Part shown: positions 27,385 to 36,117 of the stretch, piece after piece
Numbering within the stretch: position 1 is the first letter of the stretch
How the letters are laid out: every line of letters begins with the position of its first letter
Assembly (NCBI GenBank): GCA_963735045.1
Contig: CAVTIZ010000002.1
Location: 496,001 to 560,000 of the forward strand
Length of the DNA: 64,000 nucleotides
Origin: Salsipaludibacter sp963735045
GTDB taxonomy: Bacteria; Actinomycetota; Nitriliruptoria; Nitriliruptorales; Nitriliruptoraceae
Reading direction: 5' to 3'
Translations under genes and position numbers: made by a program
The notes under the pieces: generated by a model
The model's database searches: none
The model's input: the letters and a program-made list of their open reading frames with translations, nothing else
Told to the model about the DNA's origin: nothing

Positions 27385-27415
27385 TGGACCCTCACGCAAC
27401 GTCAGGGCCTACCGT
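27385..27415 (+). promoter_or_regulatory. MerR-type promoter of the TipAL gene
   Basis: TGGACC (27385-27390), a 19-base spacer and TACCGT (27410-27415) match the over-long-spacer promoters used by MerR regulators. Within the spacer CCCT and AGGG (around 27389 and 27404) form a short dyad. Confidence 0.5.
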
Positions 27416-27474
27416 CCGCGTCGCCGCCGGACGAGCCGAGGGCCGGCACCCGAGACCGCCACGAGGTGATCCCC

Positions 27475-28284
27475 ATGACGACCCGCACCACGACCCTGGC
27501 CGAGGCTGCCGGCCGACCCGGTGCGGCGACGTGGACGGTCGGCGCCGTTGCCCGGCTCGCGGGGACCTCGGTCCGGACCCTGCACCACTACGACGAGATC
27601 GACCTGGTGTCGCCGACCCGCCGCTCCGACGCGGGGTACCGGCTGTACGTGGCCGGCGACCTCGAGCGCCTGCGCGCCGTCCTCACCTGGCGCGAACTGG
27701 ACTTCTCGTTGGACGACATCGCCGACCTGCTCGACGACGGGTCCGACCACCGCGCCGCGCTGGTCGACCAGCGCGACCACCTGACCACCCGGATCGACCG
27801 ACTGCATCGCATCGTCGCGGCCATCGACCGCGAACTGGAGGCAACCAGCATGGACATTTCCCTGACACCCGAGGAGAAGCTCGAGGTCTTCGGCGACGTC
27901 GATCCCGACGAGCACGAGGAGGAGGCGCGCGAGCGCTGGGGCGACACCGATGCCTACGCCCAGAGCCAGCGCCGGGTCGCCGAGTACACCAAGGCGGACT
28001 GGCTGGCCATGAAGGCCGAGATGGTCGCCATCGAGCAGGCCTTCGTGGACCTGCTGGTGGCCGGCGTCGAGCCGGAGGACGCCGCGGCCATGGACGTCGC
28101 CGAGCGCCACCGGGCCCACGTCACGGGCTGGTTCTACGACTGCTCGTTGCCGATGCACGAGGGCCTGGGCCAGATGTACGTCCAGGACGCCCGATTCCGT
28201 GCCCACTACGACGACCAGCAGCCCGGCCTGGCCGACTACGTCAGCGACGCCATCACGGCCAACGTGCTGCGCCAGCTCGACTGA
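27475..28284 (+). CDS. MerR/TipAL-type regulator with TipAS domain
   Basis: 269 residues. The N-terminal MerR domain reads WTVGAVARLAGTSVRTLHHYDEIDLVSPTRRSDAGYRLY (residues 20-60), followed by the dimer coiled coil. From about residue 124 (MDISLTPEEKLEVFG) the TipAS domain begins, known to bind thiopeptide antibiotics and other multidrug ligands; the Met there is the position from which TipAS alone is made in Streptomyces. Conserved blocks HVTGWFYDCS and GLGQMYVQDARFRAHYD are present. GAGGTGAT precedes the ATG. No drug transporter is adjacent, so it may mainly control itself. Confidence 0.93.
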   Translation: MTTRTTTLAEAAGRPGAATWTVGAVARLAGTSVRTLHHYDEIDLVSPTRRSDAGYRLYVAGDLERLRAVLTWRELDFSLDDIADLLDDGSDHRAALVDQRDHLTTRIDRLHRIVAAIDRELEATSMDISLTPEEKLEVFGDVDPDEHEEEARERWGDTDAYAQSQRRVAEYTKADWLAMKAEMVAIEQAFVDLLVAGVEPEDAAAMDVAERHRAHVTGWFYDCSLPMHEGLGQMYVQDARFRAHYDDQQPGLADYVSDAITANVLRQLD

Positions 28285-28345
28285 CCGGGTCCGTCGGTCG
28301 GGTCGGTTACGGTGACCGGCCACGCCGACCCGACCGGACCCGCAC

Positions 28346-29083
28346 GTGGCCATCCAGCCCATCACCGACCTGCCACCCGTGCGGATCGACCGACCGGTCA
28401 TGCGCATGGACTGGCGGGTCCTGACCTACCTCCACTGGCCGATCGAACCGTCCGACCTGGCCCAACTGCTGCCCGACGGACTCGAACCCGACACCTTCGA
28501 CGGGGCGGCCTGGGTCGGGCTGGTCCCGTTCGACATGCGCGACGTCCGTCCTCCGGGGCTGCCACGCGGCATCCCGTGGGTCGGCAGCTTCCCGGAGACC
28601 AACATCCGCACCTACGTGGTGGGTCCCGACGGCGGTCGAGGGGTGTACTTCCACTCGTTGGACATCACCCGTTCCGCTGCCGTCGCCGTGGCGCGCCTGG
28701 GCTACCAGCTGCCCTACGAGTGGTCTCGGATGTCCATCACGCGCCAGGACCGCCGCTTCACCTACACCTCGCGGCGACGGACGGGCGGCCGGCCGAGCAG
28801 CCGGGTCGTGGTGGCCGTGGGGGACCGCCTCGCGCACCACGAACGCACCAAGCTGGACCGCTTCCTGACCAACCGCTGGAGCCTGTACGCCGACGGGCCG
28901 GCCGGGTTGGTGCGCGCCCGCGTCGACCACGGACCGTGGCCGCTGCACACCGCCACGGCCGTCGAGGTCGCCGACGAATTCGCCGTCGTCGCCGGCATCG
29001 ACCCCACCGGCCCGCCGACGCATGTCCGGTTCTCCCCGGGCGTGGACGTCGCCGTCGGGCTGCCCGAGCGCCTCGACGGCTGA
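28346..29083 (+). CDS. DUF2071 (YqjF-like) family protein
   Basis: 245 residues, GTG start. The sequence W-R-V-L-T-Y-L-H-W-P near residue 23, LLPDGLEPDTFDGAAWVGLVPF, and ETNIRTYVVGPDGGRGVYFHSLD are the conserved blocks of DUF2071, a soluble acetoacetate-decarboxylase-like fold of unknown role. Nothing nearby suggests a substrate. Confidence 0.88.
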   Translation: MAIQPITDLPPVRIDRPVMRMDWRVLTYLHWPIEPSDLAQLLPDGLEPDTFDGAAWVGLVPFDMRDVRPPGLPRGIPWVGSFPETNIRTYVVGPDGGRGVYFHSLDITRSAAVAVARLGYQLPYEWSRMSITRQDRRFTYTSRRRTGGRPSSRVVVAVGDRLAHHERTKLDRFLTNRWSLYADGPAGLVRARVDHGPWPLHTATAVEVADEFAVVAGIDPTGPPTHVRFSPGVDVAVGLPERLDG

Positions 29084-29157
29084 GACACCCTGCTGCGACC
29101 CCGGCCGATCGCGCCGGACCGCGTCCCGACCGCCCACCACCCGCTGGAGTCCCTGCC

Positions 29158-30831
29158 GTGACCGATGCCTTCGAGATCAGCGATGCCTACGTCGACGAGG
29201 TGCTGGCGCGCAGCCCCATGGCCGCGACCTCGTTCGGGATCCCGGGCAGCGACGACCGCTGGGACGACCTGTCGCCGGCCGCCCACGACCAGTGGGTGCA
29301 GCTGTGGGAGGCGACCCGGCGTGACCTGGCACCACACCTCGACGACGAGGACCCCGACCACGCCCACGCGGCCCGGGTCCTGGTGGCATCCCTGGACGAG
29401 AACCTCGCCAGCCACGCCGCGGGCGACCACCTTCGCGACCTCAGCCACATCTACTGTCCGTTCACCGAGGTCCGGGACATCTTCGACCTGATGGATCGTT
29501 CGACCCCGCAGGCCTGGCGCCACATCACGAGGCGACTGGCGACCATCGACGTCCCGCTCGACGGCTACCGCGCGACCCTGCAACGGGGTCGCCGGGCCGG
29601 ACTGGTGGCCGCGCGTCGCCAGGTGGCGTCCGTGATGGACCAGGCCCGCGTGCTGGCCGGTCCCGACTCGTCGTGGCACGGCTACGCCCAGCAGGCGCGT
29701 GAGGTCGGCGTCGACGACGCCGACCTCACCACCCTGCAGGCCGCCGTGGTCCGCGCCACGGACGTGGTCGCCGACTTCGCCGACTGGCTCGAGTCCGACC
29801 TGCTGCCACACGCGCCCGAGGCCGACGCGGTCGGTCGCGATCGCTACGCCCGTGCCGTCGACCGTTTCCTCGGTGACGACATCGACCTGGACGAGACCTA
29901 TGCGTGGGGTTGGGACGAGCTGGCCCGGCTGTGGGCCGAGATGGAGTCGGTTGCCGCCGAGATCGATCCGGACGCCGACGTGGCGACGGTCGTCCAGCGG
30001 CTCGAGACCGACCCCGCCGAGGCGGCCGGGTCCCCCGACGAGTTCGCGGCCTTCGTCCAGGCCCGCCTCGACCAGGCGGTCACGCAGCTCGACGGGGTCC
30101 ACTTCGACCTGCCCGACAAGATGAAGGCGATCACCGTCAACCTGGCGCCGGCCGGGGGCGCGCTCGGGGCGTGGTACATCAACCCGTCCGAGGACTTCGC
30201 GCGGCCGGGATCGGTGTGGTACTCGCTGGGCGACAGGCAGCAGGTACCGCTGTGGCAGGAGGTCTCGACCGCCTACCACGAGGGCTTCCCCGGCCACCAC
30301 CTGCAGGTCGCCACGGTGATGGATCGCGCCGACGTGCTGTCCCGGGCCCACCGGATGCTGGTGTGGTACCCGGGCTACGGCGAGGGCTGGGCGCTGTACG
30401 CCGAGCGGCTCATGGACGAGCTCGGCTACCTCCAGCGGCCGGCCTACCGACTCGGGATGCTGGCCAGCCATGCCTTCCGGGCCGCGCGCGTGGTGGTCGA
30501 CCTGGGACTGCACCTGGACCTGCCGATCCCCGACGACGCGCCGCTGCACGCCGGCGGGGACTGGGACTTCGACACCGCCGTGGCGTTCATGCACCGCATC
30601 GGGCTGCAGCCACCGGACGTCGCCGAGTCCGAGGTCGTCCGCTACCTCGGCTGGCCGGCGCAGGCCATCTCCTACAAGGTGGGGGAGCGTGCCATACTGG
30701 GGATCCGCGAGGACCTCCGACGCCGCGCCGCCGCCGACGGCCGCACCTTCGAGCTCGAACGGTTCCACCGCGACGTGCTCGACGGCGGGGCCCTGCGGAT
30801 CGACCACCTGCGGGATCGCCTGCTGGCATGA
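29158..30831 (+). CDS. DUF885 family metallopeptidase-like protein
   Basis: 557 residues, GTG start with GGAG upstream. The characteristic metal motif YHEGFPGHHLQ (about residues 374-384) and a downstream GYGEGWALYAERLMDELGY with the third ligand Glu are those of DUF885, a gluzincin-like family predicted to be zinc carboxypeptidase-like. There is no signal peptide, so it is cytoplasmic. The actual substrate is unknown. The gene lies between the DUF2071 and SixA-like genes on the same strand. Confidence 0.9.
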   Translation: MTDAFEISDAYVDEVLARSPMAATSFGIPGSDDRWDDLSPAAHDQWVQLWEATRRDLAPHLDDEDPDHAHAARVLVASLDENLASHAAGDHLRDLSHIYCPFTEVRDIFDLMDRSTPQAWRHITRRLATIDVPLDGYRATLQRGRRAGLVAARRQVASVMDQARVLAGPDSSWHGYAQQAREVGVDDADLTTLQAAVVRATDVVADFADWLESDLLPHAPEADAVGRDRYARAVDRFLGDDIDLDETYAWGWDELARLWAEMESVAAEIDPDADVATVVQRLETDPAEAAGSPDEFAAFVQARLDQAVTQLDGVHFDLPDKMKAITVNLAPAGGALGAWYINPSEDFARPGSVWYSLGDRQQVPLWQEVSTAYHEGFPGHHLQVATVMDRADVLSRAHRMLVWYPGYGEGWALYAERLMDELGYLQRPAYRLGMLASHAFRAARVVVDLGLHLDLPIPDDAPLHAGGDWDFDTAVAFMHRIGLQPPDVAESEVVRYLGWPAQAISYKVGERAILGIREDLRRRAAADGRTFELERFHRDVLDGGALRIDHLRDRLLA

Positions 30832-30904
30832 TCGGATCGCGGCCATCCGCCGGGCCCGTGGGGCGACCCGCGACGAGCAGCCCGGTCGGGTGGAGGAGGG
30901 CGGG

Positions 30905-31429
30905 ATGAAGCACCTGGTGGTCATGCGCCACGGCGCCTCGGACTGGCCGACGGGGACCCGCGACCTCGATCGTCCGCTGACCGCTGACGGCGTCGCGGCC
31001 GCCGCCACGACGGGTCGGGTGCTCGCGGCGATGGACCTGGCACCCGACCTCGTCCTCACCTCACCGGCGACGCGGGCCCGCACCACCGCCGAGGTGGTCG
31101 TGGCGGCCGGTGGATGGGCCGTCGAGGTGGTCGACACCCCGGCCTTCTGGCAGGCCGGGGTCCCGGACGTGCTCGCGCGGCTCGCACGGGTCCCCGACGA
31201 CGTCGATCGCCTGCTGGTCACCGGCCACATGCCCACGTGGGGTGGGCTGGTGTGGCAGCTGACCGGCGCATCCGTGGCGATGGGCACGGCCACCGTCGCC
31301 GTGGTCGACCTGCACCTGGGCGGCTCGTGGGACCACGACGGTGACCTGTCCGGCGAGCTCGTGTCCCTGCTGACGTCGCGCCAGGCCGCGGCGCTGGACC
31401 CGGGTGACCGGGGCGACCGACGTCGATAG
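30905..31429 (+). CDS. SixA-like phosphohistidine phosphatase
   Basis: 174 residues. The catalytic MRHGASDWP (His9) begins the histidine-phosphatase fold, with RPLTADG, SPATRARTTAE and the second His in VTGHMPTWGG. SixA enzymes remove phosphate from phosphohistidine in two-component or PTS proteins. Its length and short fold match SixA rather than phosphoglycerate mutase. GGAGGAGGGCGGG lies directly before the ATG. Confidence 0.9.
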   Translation: MKHLVVMRHGASDWPTGTRDLDRPLTADGVAAAATTGRVLAAMDLAPDLVLTSPATRARTTAEVVVAAGGWAVEVVDTPAFWQAGVPDVLARLARVPDDVDRLLVTGHMPTWGGLVWQLTGASVAMGTATVAVVDLHLGGSWDHDGDLSGELVSLLTSRQAAALDPGDRGDRRR

Positions 31430-31656
31430 CGGCGCATCCGGGCGATGCTCGCCTGCGGGACCGCTCGAGATCGCGGCCGCCTCGACTGGCCGCTGGACGA
31501 CCCCGGGGGCCACCGCTGAACGGCCCACTCGTCGACCGGGTCCCCTCGGCCCTCCCCGTCGGGCGCCGGTGGTCCCGGACGAGCGCCCACCGCACACTCG
31601 TGCCCGTGGTGTCAGGAACGACCGGGGCGGCGGTGTTTCCGGGATGGAGGGACCCG

Positions 31657-32157
31657 ATGGACCGACAGTTCGATGCCCACTACCCGCGACTCGTCGCGAC
31701 GGCTCGCCGTGTGTTGGGCGACCACGCCCTGGCCGAGGAGGTCGCCGCGGACGCCCTGCACCGGCTGGCGGGTGCGCCGGTCGCGTCGCGACCCGACGAC
31801 GAGGTCGCCGCATGGCTGCAGGTCGTGACCGTCCGGGTGGCGCTCAACCGACTCCGGGGGGAACGACGCCACCACGCCCGCGTCGTCCGCCACGGACCGG
31901 CGAGTGCCCCCGACCCGGCCATCGATCCCGGCGACGCCGTGGTCGCCGAGCAGGAGCGGTCACGCGTGCGGTCCGTGCTCGCCCGACTGCCCGAGCGACA
32001 GGCGGCGGCGCTGCTGCTGCGCCATGCCGGTCACAGCTATGCCGAGGTTGCCGAGGCCCTCGGCGTCGCGGAGGGCTCGGTGGGGGTGTTGGTGGCCCGT
32101 GGTGAGCGCGCGTTCCAACGACTGTGGACCGACCAGCCCGGACGGGCGGAGGCCTGA
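31657..32157 (+). CDS. ECF-like RNA polymerase sigma factor
   Basis: 166 residues. Sigma-2 is seen in FDAHYPRLVATARRVLGDHALAEEVAADALHRL, and sigma-4 in ARLPERQAAALLLRHAGHSYAEVAEALGVAEGSVGVLVARGERAF. It should direct RNA polymerase to a small stress regulon. It is followed after one base by a membrane protein with an anti-sigma zinc motif, the usual partner. GGAGGGA precedes the ATG at 31657; an upstream GTG at 31600 is possible but adds only a non-conserved tail. Confidence 0.9.
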   Translation: MDRQFDAHYPRLVATARRVLGDHALAEEVAADALHRLAGAPVASRPDDEVAAWLQVVTVRVALNRLRGERRHHARVVRHGPASAPDPAIDPGDAVVAEQERSRVRSVLARLPERQAAALLLRHAGHSYAEVAEALGVAEGSVGVLVARGERAFQRLWTDQPGRAEA

Positions 32158-32158
32158 C

Positions 32159-33316
32159 ATGCCGACGACGAGGATGCACCCCATGGACGCCATGACCGAC
32201 TGTCCGTCACTGGGAACGCTGCGGGCCCACCTCGACCACGACGACGTGGCGGTCGCCCACCACCTGGACGCCTGCCGTGAGTGCCGGGCGACGATCCTGA
32301 CCGTTGCGGCCACTGCCGGTGCCACACGACGGCTCCTGGACCTGCTCGACGAGCCTGGCGAGGAGCCCGGTGCCGTGGAGGGTTCGGGGGCCGCGGCGGC
32401 CACCACCTCGCCGCCGCCCGGCACCCCCCGGCCCGGCAGCCCCCGGCCCGGCAGCCCCCGGCCCGGCAGCCCCCGGCCCGGCAGCCTCCGGCTCGACGGT
32501 CGTGGGGACGCCTCGGGGCCCGGGACCACGCAGCGGCATCGCTCGGGTGTCCCGTCGGCCCGTCGATCCTGGCTCGTCGCCGGGGCCGTGGTCGTGGCGG
32601 TGCTGGCCGCCACCGTCGGGGCGCCCGTCGTGGCCCAGGTGCTGGACCGGTTCCGGACCGAGCAGGTGCGTGCCGTGGCGATCGATCCCGCGCGGCTGGA
32701 CGAGGAACTGGCCGCGTTGGACGGCCTGGCCGAGGTGGACGACGTGGCCGGCGAGACCATCGACGGTGATCTCGGCGACCTGGCCGAGGCGGCCGAGCTC
32801 GCCCGGGTGCCCGCCCCGGACCCGGCCGTGCTGGACGGCCTGGTGGCGCCCCGGGTGCGTGCCACCTCCCGGGCCGGCGTCCGCGTCGCGTTCCACGACG
32901 ACGACGTGGTGCCTGCCCGGCTGCGAGGGGTCGTGGTCGAGGTGGTGTCCCCCGGGACCCTGCTGGTCGGTGACGCCACCGGGTCGGTGTTCGTGGCGGC
33001 GTCGCGCGCGGTCGAGGTCGGCTCGACCGGTGCCTCCCTCGACGACGTTCGCGAGACCCTGCTGACCGAGCTCGACCTCCCACCGGACCTCGTCGAGCGG
33101 TTGGCCTCGATCGAGGACTGGCGCACGACCCTGCCGGTCCCCGTGCCCGTGGACCTCAAGACCTGGGACGAGGTCGTGGTGGCCGGGACCCGCGGTGTCG
33201 CGGTGGGCCAGGGCGACGAGCTGGGCGTGGTGGTGTGGCAGGACGGGGACGTCGTCCACGCCGTCGGCGGCGAGCGCGGCGTCGACGAGCTGGTCGAACT
33301 GGCGGGTCGGCTGTGA
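32159..33316 (+). CDS. Anti-sigma-factor-like membrane protein
   Basis: 385 residues. The N-terminal domain has VAHHLDACRECR, the H-x3-C-x2-C zinc motif of ZAS anti-sigma factors, which hold the ECF sigma at the membrane. A linker with PRPGS repeats follows, then one membrane helix (about residues 142-162, WLVAGAVVVAVLAATVGAPVV) and a 220-residue extracytoplasmic part rich in Asp/Glu/Val with no family I recognise. The gene overlaps the ABC ATPase downstream (GTGA), so sensing and transport are linked genetically. Confidence 0.82.
   Translation: MPTTRMHPMDAMTDCPSLGTLRAHLDHDDVAVAHHLDACRECRATILTVAATAGATRRLLDLLDEPGEEPGAVEGSGAAAATTSPPPGTPRPGSPRPGSPRPGSPRPGSLRLDGRGDASGPGTTQRHRSGVPSARRSWLVAGAVVVAVLAATVGAPVVAQVLDRFRTEQVRAVAIDPARLDEELAALDGLAEVDDVAGETIDGDLGDLAEAAELARVPAPDPAVLDGLVAPRVRATSRAGVRVAFHDDDVVPARLRGVVVEVVSPGTLLVGDATGSVFVAASRAVEVGSTGASLDDVRETLLTELDLPPDLVERLASIEDWRTTLPVPVPVDLKTWDEVVVAGTRGVAVGQGDELGVVVWQDGDVVHAVGGERGVDELVELAGRL
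32420..32494 (+). repeat. 15-bp in-frame tandem repeat, five units
   Basis: Units of GGCAGCCCCCGGCCC start at 32420, 32435, 32450, 32465 and 32480; the first and last are diverged. They code the PRPGS linker of the anti-sigma-like protein. Confidence 0.9.
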
Positions 33317-34314
33317 GCACCGCGGTCGCCACCGGGGCAGCGGGGCCCGTGCCGCTGCGTGCCCGCGGGCTGGCCAAGCGCTACGGCCGCCAGGTGGCCG
33401 TGGACGGCCTCGACCTCGAACTGGCGGCGGGCGAGGTCGTGGGCCTGCTCGGTCCCAACGGGGCCGGCAAGACGACGACGGTCAAGATGGTGCTCGGCCT
33501 GGTGGCCCCCGACGCGGGCACGGCCGAGCTGTTCGGCCGTCCCGCAACCACGCCCGAGGCTCGTCGGCGGGTCGGCTACCTCCCCGAGACGTTCGAGCAG
33601 CCCCCCTGGTCGCGCGGGGTCGAGGTCCTGGCGATGCACGCACGCATGGCCGGCGTGGACGACCAGCAGGTCCCCGACGCCGTCGGCCGGGTCCTGCGCC
33701 GGGTGGGGCTGGCCGGGCGTGGCCGGGAACGAGTCGGTGGGTACTCCAAGGGGATGCGACAACGGCTCGGGCTGGCCGTCGCACTGCTGGGTGACCCCGG
33801 GCTGGTCGTGCTGGACGAACCGACGTCGGCGCTGGACCCGATGGGTCGCCGCGAGGTCCGCGACGTCGTCCGTGGCCTGCGGGCCGAGGGCGTCGCGGTG
33901 CTGCTCAACTCCCACCTGCTCGGCGAGGTCGAGCAGGTGTGCGACCGCGTCGTGGTGATGCACCACGGCCGGGTGCTCGCGGATCGGCCGGTCAGCCTGC
34001 TGGCCGGCGGCGGGGAGGTGCGTGTCACGCTCGACGCCGTCGACGCCGCCGCCCTGGCCGTGGTGGGTGGGCACGGGACGGTGGCCCACCACGACGACAC
34101 CGCGGTGGTGGTCGTCCTCGACGACGACGAGGCCGCACCGGACCTCGTGGAGGCGCTGGTCACCAGCGGGTCGCGGGTCCGCGCGATGGTGCCGCTGAGC
34201 TCGAGCCTCGAGGAGCTGTTCGTCCGACTGGTGGACGCCGCGGATCCGACCGGCGCGACCGCCCGGGACGACGGTGTCGGTGACCACCTGGCGCACCCGG
34301 GGGACCGTCGATGA
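33313..34314 (+). CDS. ABC exporter ATP-binding subunit
   Basis: 333 residues from a GTG overlapping the previous stop. Walker A is GPNGAGKTTT near residue 50, the signature is YSKGMRQRLGLA, and Walker B is LVVLDEPTSALDP. The C-terminal 100 residues are the usual extension of DrrA/NosF-like exporters. It should power the permease encoded next. Being in the sigma/anti-sigma operon, the transporter is probably part of the same envelope-stress response, by inference. Substrate unknown. Confidence 0.92.
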   Translation: MSTAVATGAAGPVPLRARGLAKRYGRQVAVDGLDLELAAGEVVGLLGPNGAGKTTTVKMVLGLVAPDAGTAELFGRPATTPEARRRVGYLPETFEQPPWSRGVEVLAMHARMAGVDDQQVPDAVGRVLRRVGLAGRGRERVGGYSKGMRQRLGLAVALLGDPGLVVLDEPTSALDPMGRREVRDVVRGLRAEGVAVLLNSHLLGEVEQVCDRVVVMHHGRVLADRPVSLLAGGGEVRVTLDAVDAAALAVVGGHGTVAHHDDTAVVVVLDDDEAAPDLVEALVTSGSRVRAMVPLSSSLEELFVRLVDAADPTGATARDDGVGDHLAHPGDRR

Positions 34315-35174
34315 CCGCCACCACGACTCGACGTCCACGGCCGTCGTTGGACGTCGCCCGGGGTGCCTGGCAGGAGGCGCGGAGCCGGCGACTGCTGCTG
34401 ATCGGGGTCGTGGTGAGCGTGGTCTTCGTCGGGCTGTTCCTGCTCGCGACCACGCTGGTGCAACGGGACATGGTCGGTGCGTCGGTGGCCGACCGGACCA
34501 CCAACCAGACCATCCTCACCGTCCTCGGGCTCTACGCCGTGCAGTTCCTGTCGTCGTTCCTGGCGGTCATCCTCGGTGCCGGGACCGTCGCCAGCGAACT
34601 CGCCTCCGGGCGTGCCCTGCCCGTGCTTGCCCGACCGCTGCCCCGATGGTCGTGGCTGCTCCAGCGCGCGGGGACTTTCGGACTGCTGGTCGGCGGCTAC
34701 GTGCTGGCGATGGCCGGGGGCGTCCTGATCGTGTCATGGGTGGTCGGCGGCTACGTCCCGCAGTCGGTGGTCGGCGGACTGGGGCTGCTCGTCCTGCAGG
34801 CGCTGGTGCTGGTCGCCACCGCCACGGCGCTGTCCACGCGCCTGTCCACGACCGCCTCGGCCAGCGTGGCGGCCGCGCTGTACGGACTGGCGTGGTTGGG
34901 CGGCATCACCGAGTTCGTCGGAAGCCTCAGCGACAGCGACGCCGTGGCGCGCGTCGGCGTCGCCATCAGCCTGGTGATGCCCAGCGATGCCGTGTGGCAC
35001 GGGGCGTCGTACTACCTGGCATCACCGCTGTTCATCATCACGACCCGGGTCCTCGACCACCCGCCGTTCCTGTCGGTCACCCCGCCCAGCACGCTTCGCA
35101 TGGGGTGGGCGGTCCTGTACGTCGTCGTGGCGGCCACGCTCGCGGTCCGCTGGCTCGATCGCCGCGACCTGTGA
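34311..35174 (+). CDS. ABC exporter permease (NosY/ABC-2 type)
   Basis: 287 residues, ATGA overlap with the ATPase gene. About six membrane helices; the first is LLLIGVVVSVVFVGLFLLATTLV, with a long periplasmic stretch, then FLAVILGAGTVASELASGRALPVLARPLPRWSWLLQR, the typical cytoplasmic coupling segment of ABC-2 permeases of the NosY kind. It forms the membrane pore for the preceding ATPase. Confidence 0.88.
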   Translation: MTATTTRRPRPSLDVARGAWQEARSRRLLLIGVVVSVVFVGLFLLATTLVQRDMVGASVADRTTNQTILTVLGLYAVQFLSSFLAVILGAGTVASELASGRALPVLARPLPRWSWLLQRAGTFGLLVGGYVLAMAGGVLIVSWVVGGYVPQSVVGGLGLLVLQALVLVATATALSTRLSTTASASVAAALYGLAWLGGITEFVGSLSDSDAVARVGVAISLVMPSDAVWHGASYYLASPLFIITTRVLDHPPFLSVTPPSTLRMGWAVLYVVVAATLAVRWLDRRDL

Positions 35175-35211
35175 TCCGCGCACGCGGAGGCACGGATGGA
35201 CCGGCGACGAC

Positions 35212-36039
35212 TCAGTTGAGCTTGGCACGGGCGCGGATGGCCCGGGCCCGGATCGCGTCGGCGTCGCCATACTCGTCTCCCCCGAGGTCGAGGTAGGCCT
35301 CGAACTCGTCGGCGGCCTCGCCGTAGCGCCCGAGGTGGGTCAGCAGTTCGCCCCGGGCCTTGTGGTCGTCGGGGAGGCTGTTGGGCAGCAGCTGCTTGAG
35401 CTCGACGGTCCACAGTGCGGCGGTGACGGTGCCGCGGGCGGTGTAGTCGCGGGTCAGGTTGTTGAGGATCCGTCGGACGACCATCGTGGGTGCGCAGGGG
35501 CGCAGGTGGGAGCGGGTGAACGGGACCCGGCCCGCCGTGGCGATCCGGAGGCGTTCGGCCAGTTCGTCGGTGGACACGCCGGCGCCGTGGTCGAACGGAT
35601 CGAGCACGGCGGGCCGTTCCGGGTCGCCCAGGCCGAGGTAGAAGTGGCCTGGCTGGGCGATGCCCCACGCGGGCAGCCCGACACGACGGGCGATGGCGAC
35701 GTAGAGCACGGTCAGCAGGATGGGCAGGCCGTGGTGGTGGTCGAGCACCTCGACGAGCAGGCCGTTCTCGGGTGCGTGGTAGTCGCCGCCGCCACCACCG
35801 AAGCCGTGCTCGTCGGCGAGGAAGCGACGCAGGGCCGTGGCCGCCTCGAGGTCGTCGTGGTCGTCCCACCACACCCGGAAGGCGTCGGCCAGGGCATCGA
35901 TGCGCAACAGGGTCGCATCGACGTCGAGGTCGGGCAGCGCCTCGGCGTTGACCAGCAGGGCGGCCTCGGCGAGGTCGGCGTCGGCCTGTCGCACGAGGCT
36001 GGCGAGCCGTCGCCGCGTATCGGTCGTGTGGATGCCCAT
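35212..36039 (-). CDS. SirB1-like transglutaminase-fold protein
   Basis: 275 residues. Blocks LPILLTVLYVAIARRVGLPAWGIAQPGHFYLGL and VLDPFDHG are the SirB1 pattern, a transglutaminase-like fold. The catalytic Cys of true transglutaminases is not seen at the expected spot (LPILLTVLY), as in most SirB1 proteins. The C-terminal end is helical with tetratricopeptide-like heptads (LLTHLGRYGEAADEFEAYLDLG). The role is unknown. It is divergent from the crotonase gene, 78 bases away. Confidence 0.85.
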   Translation of the reverse strand: MGIHTTDTRRRLASLVRQADADLAEAALLVNAEALPDLDVDATLLRIDALADAFRVWWDDHDDLEAATALRRFLADEHGFGGGGGDYHAPENGLLVEVLDHHHGLPILLTVLYVAIARRVGLPAWGIAQPGHFYLGLGDPERPAVLDPFDHGAGVSTDELAERLRIATAGRVPFTRSHLRPCAPTMVVRRILNNLTRDYTARGTVTAALWTVELKQLLPNSLPDDHKARGELLTHLGRYGEAADEFEAYLDLGGDEYGDADAIRARAIRARAKLN

Positions 36040-36117
36040 GGGGTCGCAGGCTAGCGTCCGGGGCCCGTGGACCGGTGGATCGTGGACCCCGGCGAAGCCC
36101 GCCCCGAGGAGCCTCCC

